From NCBI GenBank assembly GCA_023515745.1, contig JALECJ010000256.1:992001-1056000 (forward strand): a stretch of DNA of 64,000 bases, written 5' to 3'. This DNA comes from Amoeboaphelidium protococcarum (taxonomy: Eukaryota > Aphelidiomycota > Aphelidea). The notes below the pieces were generated by a model. The model had not been told where the DNA came from. It did no database searches and worked only from the letters and a program-made list of their open reading frames with translations. Made by a program: the position numbers and the translations under genes. Positions 34,815 to 47,838 of the stretch are shown here, piece after piece (position 1 is the first letter of the stretch; each line of letters starts with the position of its first letter).

Positions 34815-36761
34815 TCAACGTCTATCAGTTTTACCATTCTTACGCTTGCCTGCAAATAGATGCTTCGGCATTGAGGTGAGGATTACACGATCAGCCTCAC
34901 CAGCCTTGGCCAGCATGTTATTTCTTCTCTCGTTCAGCTTCTTGATGTTTGTGACTTCAGACTTCTGTTTGTTATCCCTCAGTCCCATAACGCTACGATC
35001 ACGCATAGGAATGGATCTGAACTTGGACATTGATCTGGCAATTGAGACCTCGCGACCACCCATACGCACGTCTCCATCTTCGTCTTGTTGCTGCGTGATA
35101 CTGCGAGTTCTCTTTCTACCACGAGCACTCTCTTCAGCTTCCACAGTATCTAATCCGAGCGGTTGCAGTTGCTTACCAATTTCGCTTGCAGAACGCAATC
35201 TAGCTCTAGCTTTCAGACCAATCTTGGATGTCTGCTTGGTGGTCTTCATTCTATGCTGCACCACCATCATCTTTCTTTTCTCCTTGATCTTATTGGCTAA
35301 TGTACGGGCATTGATAGCAGTTGGGTCAGTAACTTCTCCTTCTACAGCATAATGTCCGGCATCTACCAGTCCCTCCTCCTCGCGCTCCAGAGCCTCCAAC
35401 TTGGCAGCAATCTCAGGATCAATAAAGTCTGCCACATTATGACCATCCATAATCTCGGGAATAATATCATGCTTCCACTCATCGCTAGCCAGGATATATT
35501 TCTTCTTCAGATCAATGTTGTAGACACCTGCACCGCCATTCTCAACTTCAATATCACGCTCAGTACGCACCTTCTCCGGAACTGTAACATCCTATCTAAC
35601 TTTGTGAGCCATCTAAGGTGGAATGAAAGGCTGTCGCTCAGTGTCATCACGCTCCACAGGCATTGCAACATGGATCCTATCTAAAATGTCTCCAACCTTG
35701 TTGTTGGACTGACGCAGCTTACTCTCAACGCGCGCAGCCAGCAACTTATCACAGGCCAGCTACTTTGCTTCCATCAGACCAGTCTCATTGAAGCAGCTCA
35801 CTTCAATATATTCAACTCCGCTACTCTTTATGAGCTGATCCACTTCAAGCTTCTCATCTTCAGACAGATCTGCCAGCGTTCTCTTATCGCTCTTGTTAAA
35901 GACCAACACCAAAGGCTTGTTGGCGAAAAGTGGCTAAATCGACTTGAACAATGATGCCTGCAGTTTAATAGAATAGCCACACTCCTCGGACAGATCCATA
36001 AAGTACAAGATACAAGATCTCAAATGAGCCAAAGCAGTGATGGAAAGCATCTCAATAGTGTTACGCTCTTCCAACGGATGATCCAAAATTCCCGGAGTGT
36101 CAATCACCTACCAACGGAGATACTTGTAATCCATATGACCAACGAATAGACTCTTGGTGGTGAAAGCGTAAGGTTGCACATCAACTTCAGCACGCGTCAA
36201 TTTGTTGATAAAGCTACTCTTGCCACAATTTGGATAACCACAAATGAGCAACGTACGCGTGTTAGGATCAATGGCTGGTAGACGCGCCAAATGCTATCTA
36301 ACCTGCTCCAAGTACGCGAGAGTCTCCTTCTATTTCTTCATGATGGTGGCCATTCTACCCAAAGCTGCGCGCTTCAACTGCTTACATCTGTACAGAGAAT
36401 CACCAAACTTCAACAAGCGAACATAATCTCTACCTACACCAATGATCAAATTCTTGGCAGCAAAGATGTGACCCAAGGCGATCTTGTAATGATCGCGGTC
36501 ATACAGCACATTGATCAGATCAGAGTAGAATGGATGCACATCATCTAACTTGGGGAAATCAGTCAAAATCTGCTCCAATTTCTCTTCAAAACTCTGCTGC
36601 GTATACTTCACCTTGCGCATGTAGAATGCTCTAATACGCGAGATCTGATAAGACTTGTGCACCACAGTCGGCGTCTTTCTCATGGTCTTAGACAGCACAA
36701 TATCAATGAATTCATTAGCGGTAGGCACCGTCTGTATTCCTTTCAAATTATACACAGACAT
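34815..36761 (-). CDS. NOG1: Nucleolar GTP-binding protein NOG1 (GTPBP4)
   Basis: 648 aa, ATG to TGA, no intron. The N-terminal helical domain starts [20 protein letters not shown]. The Obg-type G domain has G1 GYPNCGKSS (Cys where relatives often have Val), then [20 protein letters not shown], the [18 protein letters not shown] block and FNKSD. A NOGCT domain and a basic C-terminal tail ending [15 protein letters not shown] follow. NOG1 is essential for 60S subunit assembly. LRW-TAG-VIDTPG and EQVR-TAG-HLARLP place UAG at Gln residues conserved in the family. A more upstream ATG at 36800 is in frame but unlikely. Confidence 0.94.
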
Positions 36762-37012
36762 TTTTAATTTCCAATTTTTGTATGCGTGTAAAAATGACAA
36801 TTAAAAGTTCCAAGTATTGTTATGATGAAGAGGAAACGAAAATATTAACTTTGCGCAATTTTCAAATCGCCACACTGATTTCGGCTATGCTTGATACTAA
36901 GTGTTGCAGATGCTTAACTATCGCTGTATTCAAATTTCAAGGAAAATGGATTGCAAACTGAAAATTACATCTATAGATATATTAAAGCAAATAGTAATAT
37001 AAAATATGAGAG

Positions 37013-38368
37013 TCATAGCTAATCAAGCAATTTACGCTATCGCTTCCGTTTTAACTTGCACTTGACGCAGTTACACTGACTTTCCGTGTCGGTCTCACTC
37101 TCAGTGGATGAAACGCTTAAAGCGGCTCCCTTCATCACGGATTAGGACGAGGATGATGACGAAGAGCTAGAGTCACTGTCAGAGGAGGAAGAGGAGTAAA
37201 GATTAGGAACATATTTCAACTCTTCTATAGAATTGATTACCACAGAGAATTGATTACACCTAGGATCACAGTCAGGATTCTTGGAGATATTCATAATAGC
37301 TTGTTTGAGCTTGGCGGCAAATTTAGGACGTGCATTACGCGTCTTCAACCAAGAGTATTCAGCGTTGAGAGGATGTGAGAGATTCTGAGTAACTGCAATC
37401 GAAAAGTCTAAATTTATAACAACATGATGCCACCCGGGAGGAACATAAACACACTAACCACGTTCTTGAATAAAGTCAACAATGCGCAAAGACTTTTACT
37501 ACTCCGGAGTAAGACTCAGTATTTTGTTGTACACCGTGTGGAACCATGTAATACCTTCATTATCAAGATGGGTTGCATATTGAGAATAGTCATCACCAGG
37601 CTAACGAGATAAGAGCTCTTTACGCGTCTTTGGAGGAAACAAAATCCATCTCTTACGACCTTGGATTAATGCATTCCAAGCAGATGTCCCGAGTGGATCT
37701 TGATGAAGATTAGTACCAGACCTCGCAGGACCAATAACAATCCAGCGATGAGGTGGCCGTTTACTGCGGACCTCTTCCAGATCGAATAGATCTTACTAAA
37801 AGAACTCGGGCACTCTAAAATCATCAACCAGTTTACTATTACTAACATTCTATTTCAACTTTGATCTAGTCGTTGAAGAAGACTCTTAAGTAGTATCGCT
37901 CTATTTTTAACGCCCAAAAGAAGAGTCAAATATGTATAGAGGCGAATCTTCCTGGGGTGCCAAGTGCTTACAGTATCTCAAGTAGTCTTTCATAGACAAT
38001 CGCACAGGTCGGCCACTGTCATCCTCACCAACGCGAAACATCAGATTTTGACAGGTGGGAGATGATTTAAAGAATTGCTTGTTCCATTTACGCATAGCTG
38101 GCCACCAGTTCATTATATTATCAATAAGTACAGGCTGTGAGTTGACGATATACTTCCTCTCAAATTTTTTGAGTGATATCGCAGAGCCATCAATACAAGG
38201 GATATCGTGAGCATAAGCACTTCTGTCAGGCAGAGGACGACTGGCATAATCATTTCGTGTCCAACCATTCAAGATATTCAACGAAGAGCGGCATTTCAAT
38301 TTAGCCTCATTCACCCGCGATATCCACCTCTTATTCTATCTCTTCCTCTTCCTCTTTATTCCAGCCAT
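37013..38368 (-). CDS. JMJD6: JmjC-domain oxygenase of the JMJD6 family
   Basis: 451 aa, ATG to TGA. A basic N-terminus precedes [15 protein letters not shown]. The JmjC core shows [20 protein letters not shown] with the iron ligands His222 and Asp224, [20 protein letters not shown], then [21 protein letters not shown], which supplies the second His. The C-terminus is poly-Ser followed by a basic [12 protein letters not shown] motif. JMJD6 relatives hydroxylate lysines of splicing factors or act on histones. The nearest fungal and plant relatives differ, so the substrate is uncertain. It neighbours NOG1 on the same strand. Confidence 0.85.
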
Positions 38369-38509
38369 ATTCCTTGATAATTTATTCATTCAATTTTCTC
38401 ACTTTTTACTGACAGGTGTTACGAACGCGTTTTCCCAGCGAAAGTCTCATATTCTTACACATTGTCATCACCTAATCATCATTATATAATCACTGGATAA
38501 TCGAAAAAT

Positions 38510-39361
38510 ATGTCCGTTCGTGTAATGTCATATTTGGTGTTCCTGCTGTTTGTCGCCAATCTTGCGTACTCTATTGATCTCAAGTATGGTTGCCTGCTGA
38601 CCAAGTGCTGGAAATCGGTGCTGACATGCAAACTGGATCGTGGTTGTAATCAGTTCTTGTCGTGCGTGTAAAAATGCGGTTCTGATCAGTAGTGCAGTGC
38701 TGTGTGCTCTTTCTCCCATGAAGATAATGCATAGCTACAGTCCTTCTTGTAATGCCTGGTTGATCATAGCTGTTTGAAGCAGGATCAGAAGTGTCCTCTG
38801 CCTAAAGCTAATTCTGTCTTGCCATCGTTTGATCTTCGCCTGCTCACGGATGGTCCTTGGTATGTCATTCGCGGCTTAAATCCGGCTTACGATTGCTGGC
38901 AGTGTCAGAGAATGTCTTTTACCATCAAGCAGTAATCCGGTCCGCTAGTATTAGATTACAGATACGATATGAACATTACGTCCTCCATGGCAAAGACTAT
39001 TCAATGCTCGACCGAGTATGCAGATCCTAAAATTGCCGATGGGTAGCTAATTGCCAAGTACACGGTGCTGAATAAGTTTAGCGGTGAAGATCAATGGAAG
39101 GTGTTGAAAGTATCCGAGGACAAGCAATTTATACTGATTCATTACTGCGGTGTGAGTGAGGTTTCATCCCGCTATGAAGGTGGTATCGTAATGTCAAAAT
39201 CTCGTAATGGTCTGATTCCTTATGAAGTTTATGAAAGCTTCTAATCTGCATTATCTCAGGCTGGTTTGTCATTATATCTGAAGGATTTTTGCAAATTGAA
39301 TTTGAGAGGATGCTCATTCAGTGACTCTTCAAACACTCCACCGTTTTAGGTGTAGATATGA
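38510..39361 (+). CDS. Violaxanthin de-epoxidase (VDE) homologue
   Basis: 283 aa, ATG to TGA, no intron. A secretion signal (VRVMSYLVFLLFVANLAYS) is followed by the Cys-rich VDE N-terminal domain. That domain starts CLLTKCWKSVLTC and contains CNQFLSCVQKCGS and CLVDHSCLKQDQKC. The lipocalin-fold VDE domain follows with PWYVIRGLNPAYDCWQCQR, the counterpart of the plant GLNPTFDAFDCQLH motif, and a barrel segment ending YEGGIVMSKSRNGLIP. In-frame UAR codons occur throughout, so the gene belongs to this genome. VDE proteins act in the xanthophyll cycle of photosynthetic cells. Here the protein looks secreted, and its substrate is unknown. Confidence 0.75.
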
Positions 39362-39472
39362 TCATCATCATTAAAAACTTTGATATGATATACAGTATTT
39401 TTTAAAAAAAAAGTGATACTATATAACATTCAACAGTTTTAAGTATATATAATATATTATTATTATAGTAGT

Positions 39473-42628
<3,156 letters not shown>

Positions 42629-43090
42629 CCACTGGTTTCAAACAATTACTTTCAGTGTAAACAGTAACTTGATAAAATATAAAGATAAATAATGTACTGT
42701 ATACAGAGTCAGTGTATATAATATGCAAGAGAATATGCAGCAATAGTGAGTAATTATATAGTAATGACACTAGAAGAGGAGAAACGGGGAGACTGATAAG
42801 GAAAACGAGGGATTTGCGATCGTCAACAAAGATTCTGAAACAAACGTCAGGCTGAAACGCGCCAAGTGAAACAGTTTTAGATTTCCAACCTCGCAAACGA
42901 TGAAAACACTGTAATGAACTATAAAGTAATAATCATTGGTGAGAAAATAATAATGATCTACTAGATAATAGAGAGTACGGAAACTGTACGCTTATTTTAA
43001 AAAACTACGATTCTCTTACTTCAAAAGACGTCAATCGCATACGGTCCGGCGTTGACCAATCACGACAAATTGGATTCAAATACTGTAGAA
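42629..43090. other. Intergenic region upstream of the PDE gene
   Basis: 462 bp holding the PDE promoter and the ArfGAP 3' region. AT-rich, no ORF recognised. Confidence 0.45.
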
Positions 43091-44485
43091 TCAAATTAGA
43101 TCACCCCACTGCTGATTGTTGTAATTGCCGCCCTGAGACTAAGCTTACTACTGTGACGGCGACGGCTGTCCAAACGAAGCTGGACGTTACTACTACTACT
43201 ACTACTACTACTACTATTAACCAAACAGCTACTAGTTGTTTTGAGTAGTCTATTGCTAAGCTCTGGACTAATTACCAAATGACCCCAGCTAAGAGAATGG
43301 ATCAATGCTAGAAAATGCATTACCACCACCGCTACTGCCGCCACCAACACCCATGACTGGAGCAGAGTTATTACTGACTTAAGAATTTGGACTAGTATGG
43401 GTGGAAGAGTACATTGACAAGATATTCGACTTTACATCTCCAGTGCTCTTATTCTGCATTCCATTAGTGCTTTAACCATTCATAGCAGACATACCCAGCT
43501 AGTTTCCAAATCCAGAAGTGCTATTATTGTTAGCAGTAGTACTATTAGAATACTGATTGCCGAAATTTCCAAAAGATTACGTGTTATTACCAAATCCACT
43601 AGCAGCACTCACAGAGGGCGGAGCAGCAAAGGAGATACCAGCGAAATCAGCAAAGTTACTATTATTGTTATTCGCAGCAGGTTTACTCTGCATAAAATTG
43701 TTCACTTGGTTGCTTTACTACTGAGCAGGCGCAAAAGACTACTAAGGTTGTTGGTACTACACAGCTGGCTACTACCTCGGCTGTTGAGGTTCAAAAGAGT
43801 TTAAGCCAAGTAGATCAAATTGCTATTACTGCTGTTACAGCTGCACTTATTAGTTTAAGACTGATGAGTTCTATTACACCGGCTACTAACTTTTAAAAGG
43901 AGCAGCACTATTTCCATAAATAGATCCTTGCTAAGGTTGAGAATACGAAGGTTAAACTGATACACCAGCAGAAGCAGCTTAAGGGATTTGCTGCTACTGA
44001 ATAGTACCGCGTTGCTCCGTCACAGCACTTTTCTACTACTGCTATTACTACTACTTTGCCGAACCATCAAGTACAGAAGGATCCTCAGGAATAGGTCCAG
44101 ACATTACAAACTTCTTGTATTCATATTTTGAGCGAATAAAACTCTCCATTCGACTATCATCAGGCGTATGATTAGGACCCAGCGAGTGCTCCCAATACTT
44201 ATTCGCTCTGGCATTACCCCACTTAAGCATATTGTCGATGTGATCCTGAGTCCATGTATCCAAATCCACAGACCTCACCTTAGATATGTGCACACCCAAT
44301 GATCGATGAATACCTGAACATCTCAGACAGATAAAAATACCCAAATTAGCACTAGCCCAGCGAGGATCACGCTTCTTACAGTCAGCACAAATCTTATTAT
44401 CCGGCTATTGTAGTAAATCTTTCAAAATCTTTAAATGCTTCTCCACTGTCTTCTTGTCCGATGTCCGCTCAAATCTGTTAGACAT
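43091..44485 (-). CDS. ArfGAP of the SMAP/Age2 type
   Basis: 464 aa, ATG to TGA. The N-terminal ArfGAP zinc finger is complete: Cys33, Cys36, Cys53 and Cys56 with CX2CX16CX2C spacing, followed by GIHRSLGVHISKVRS (arginine finger Arg61) and WGNARANKYWE. The remaining ~330 residues are low-complexity, rich in Gln, Asn, Ser and Gly, with NPF/DPF-like motifs for endocytic adaptors. A run of eight consecutive UAR codons near 43.2 kb encodes poly-Gln. It stimulates GTP hydrolysis on Arf at Golgi or endosomes. Confidence 0.88.
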
Positions 44486-44756
44486 TTTCTATTCTTCTTT
44501 TATTATTCCTGTATTCTCTTTAGGTGCAACTGTAAAAATAATAATCAGCTAGTCAGTTTAACTTTATGAAGGAAACAAAAAAAGGAACAAAGAGCGACGG
44601 AAAATAGATTTTCTTGAATTAACCCGAACAGTCAACAGCTTTAACTGTTACTCTAGTTGCTCAATAAGACCAGCCGGCCCACTTAAAAAGTGAATAAATA
44701 TAGATTTCAAAATTTCGATGCAACTCAAGTAGATCATATTGCAATTCTTATAAACA

Positions 44757-46433
44757 TCACGACATCTTGCGCTTCTTTCTCTTTCGCTAAGTTTACTTTT
44801 AGGATGAGGCTCTACGTGAAGAATCAACCTGAAAGTTTTCCAAATCCATCGTCTGTTTCAGCGCGCTCATGATGATTAGCTCTTTAGAATAGATACTATC
44901 CTACCATCCTGCATCACGCGCCTCTCTTACATACTGACTTTGAGTTGAATCAGTGATGAGTAATACATTAGGCCTCCTAGGCATTGGTAAAACTTGCAAG
45001 ACTTCACCGCCTGAAGCCAAAATCACCTCTTCGCAATTACTGTACGCGGAATCTTCAACATCCAGCACAAATTGATATCCGTTCATAAATCCACTCTAAC
45101 ATTGCAATCCCTTCTCAATAGATTCCTGAAGAACGAAATCATTATCCTTCTCAAACTGCACGTCTCTAAGTTAATATTCCACCGGATTTAAAAGTTCGCC
45201 GTCCTTAACCGAGTCTGTTAACCACTTATCTGATAGAATTTGAACTCCCTTGCTAATTGCACACAGAAAACGCGGTGTTCTATAAATTTTATTAGTCACC
45301 AGATAATCAGCCAACGATAAATCTTGTTCTATCGATATGCCAAGACTCTATAATGCCACCTTATCCTTATCGCTGAGTTCAATTTTAGTTAAGGATATTT
45401 TGTACTTGACATCAGATGCTGCTTGAGGTTAAGGAGCTATAGGTTGAGACAATTTTCTAGTAGCTCTCCGTTAACTCTTGGTAGATTTCTGCGGTTTATC
45501 TCGTTTCGCCTCCTCCACTTTATCATCGTGCGTAACATCCTTCTGCTTGGATGTGTTTGCTTTCACAGCATCAGCAGATTTCTTACGCGTAACATCTTTA
45601 CCTTTTACAGATGTTTTCTTCTTTTTCTATTTATTGCCAGCTTTCAACAATTTCTTATCCTCCTCCTATTTCAAATCAGAGTCGAGCATCGGTTCTAGCA
45701 GAGAATCTTGTGTCGCTGGCATGGCAAAGTTGGGATTTTGCGTCAGGTGCAAGTGAGGGACAATCTTCTCCTCTAAATCGTCAATCTAAGCGTCTCCAGG
45801 CGTATTTTGAGGTTGACTTTCAGTGGAGCAGACCTGTGATGATTATGAGCGCGCAGCCTCCATCGTCACTTCTGAACTTACTACCATATTGGAATCCTTT
45901 TTACTATCATCTTGTTGAGAATTTGCCACCAACAATACGTTGGAATTTGCTAATGCAGGAATCTGCTCCTGGACCGAGTAAAATTCTTCGTCATCTCCCA
46001 GAGGATCGTCACCTGCCGACACTTTACTCGCATTCTTATTGCTAGAATTAGACTCCATCTTGGCCAAAGCTTGTTCCATTGATGATGATGCGGAAACTAG
46101 TTTAAATTACATCTCCATGCGTCCTAGTCTGAACATATCGCCATCTTTGATTTGATAGTAACGTTTCGCCTTTTGAGGCTGCACATCCTTGCCAATGTAA
46201 GTGCCATTGGTAGAGTTCAGATCTTACAGCCAATAGTTGTGTTCGCATATTTCAATAGCAGCGTGTAGACTCGAGATATATTCATACTCTAGAACAATAT
46301 CAGCTTTGCGCCCGAGCGTGACGTATCCATCATACAGAGGAATAGTGACTGCTGGATGTCCATATTACTCAGCAATAATCAAAACTGCACGAAGCTTCTT
46401 CTCCCCATCATCAGCCACTTACTCAACCGTCAT
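44757..46433 (-). CDS. FHA and tandem-BRCT DNA-damage mediator (MDC1/Mdb1-like)
   Basis: 558 aa, ATG to TGA. An N-terminal FHA domain (~20-115) shows VTLGRKADIVLEYEYISSLH and NSTNGTYIGKDV, with the phosphothreonine-binding Arg and Ser/His residues. A disordered acidic and Lys-rich middle region follows. Two C-terminal BRCT repeats (~335-540) include LADYLVTNKIYRTPRFLCAI and WLTDSVKDGELL. The order matches MDC1 in animals and Mdb1 in fission yeast, which recognise phosphorylated H2A(X) at DNA breaks. NBS1 was considered but lacks this FHA-gap-BRCT spacing. The N-terminus may be longer, since the frame is open upstream. Confidence 0.65.
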
Positions 46434-46729
46434 ATTTCTGACACTGTACACTTTTGAAGTCGATATAGAACGTTAGCGAGGCAATAAAATTACACCGGAA
46501 AGCCGTTGTACAAGTACAGTATGAGTGACAAGCGTCAAGAGAGAGACGAGACGCAATTTCTGAAACAAGCTGAAACAATATTGCAACACGTCGATTAGTT
46601 TCGCGCTGATTCTACTGTATTTGGTATTAAAGTCACAACTACTAATGATGTCATAACAAAAAATATCTAACGCGGTATCAAATTTCGGGACAAGAATTTA
46701 GAATGAAAATGATATTTTTATCGATAGTA

Positions 46730-47335
46730 TCAATATGTGAAGAGGATTACCATGGTTCCGATTACCCAAGCTAACCATGATATCTCTTACGTCTTCAACG
46801 CGGTATTTGTAGTGGGAGGCCCAATGGAGACATCTAAACATTAGTACATAGCTCCAGAACCTGCAGAATATTTGAGCTATATCGTAGCAAATTAGTTCTA
46901 CTAAACACTGACCAAAATCGCGGGAAACAAATTAGGAAGAGTCCATGAGGAACCATTGACAGGCACTGGGAACGGGATAAGTGCCACGGGAGGCACAATG
47001 AATCCCACAGTGTTTGCAGGATACTGTGAAAAGTCGGGATTATTTCCAATGAGGAGCGCCGCAGTAACATTACCCGCAGCACTTCCGCCGAATACTATAC
47101 CGCCAATCTCCAACACCGATCTTTCGTATATAGTGACTCGTTTATCAGCAAGGGCAGGTGATCCACCAACACCACAAGGAACGGACCCGGTACTTCTGCT
47201 AAAATAATTCACATCACTCACATTCACGTCTGGATTAAGCATCCGGAACGAGGTGATGTTCACCGATTGCGCTCTAATCAATGAGATCAAACAGATTAAT
47301 AATGATATTGTAACAATTCTCACGGTTTCAATCAA
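46730..47335 (-). CDS. BIM1-like (LPMO-related, X325) copper-site secreted protein
   Basis: About 201 aa, ending in TGA. A hydrophobic signal (TISLLICLISLIRAQS) is followed by VPCGVGGSP, LEIGGIVFGG and the block ALLIGNNPDFSQY. FATIQLKYSAGSGAMYQCLDV is near the C-terminus, and the last ~17 residues form a hydrophobic tail typical of a GPI signal. This order matches fungal BIM1-like copper-acquisition proteins. The usual N-terminal His after signal cleavage is not evident (mature start SVNITSF), so copper binding is uncertain. No ATG lies upstream in frame close by. The start shown is a TTG, and an upstream 5' exon is likely. Confidence 0.5.
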
Positions 47336-47838
47336 GTTTTAAAGTGGGATATAGTCGAAAAATTACAAGCAACTTCCAAAATATTTTACAATTTGAAATA
47401 TAATGATGGCAAATAGATTAATAGATAGATGGCTTGAAGTTTAAATCGAGAAATGGAGATTCTGCCGATATACATTATTGTATGCTCATCACCGTAGTCA
47501 AATTGCAAAGCATGACAACGCACAGATTCTCATGAAACAGTCGATACTGAACGAGTAGAGCATGTATTATATTTTAAACTATAAGTCAAAACGCGATAAT
47601 TCAGCATTTAAACTAATACCTGTAGCTCCTATACCAGATAATATGGCAATGCTATTTTGTATAACAACTCGCAGTTGATATTAATGTAATTGCGGAAATG
47701 GTCAAGCGAATCGTCTCTCACTATTTCCTTCCCATGAAATCAGCGATAGACAACCGCGACGACCAGTCATCATCATTGAGTACTCAAGCTGTTATTATTA
47801 TTATTGATTCCTTTTTCAAGCGTGGTTGATTAAATAAA
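47336..47838. other. Divergent promoter region between the BIM1-like and GTPBP1-like genes
   Basis: 503 bp, AT-rich. It may hide the missing first exon of the BIM1-like gene. A poly-ATT stretch lies at about 47793-47803. Confidence 0.4.

Noticed and set aside
34798-35352. 184-codon ORF on the plus strand
   Set aside because: Shadow of the NOG1 C-terminal coding region on the minus strand; no family motifs.
44757-46433. NBS1 (nibrin)
   Set aside because: FHA and BRCTs are separated by a long linker with the tandem BRCTs at the C-terminus, which fits MDC1/Mdb1, not nibrin's adjacent FHA-BRCT layout.
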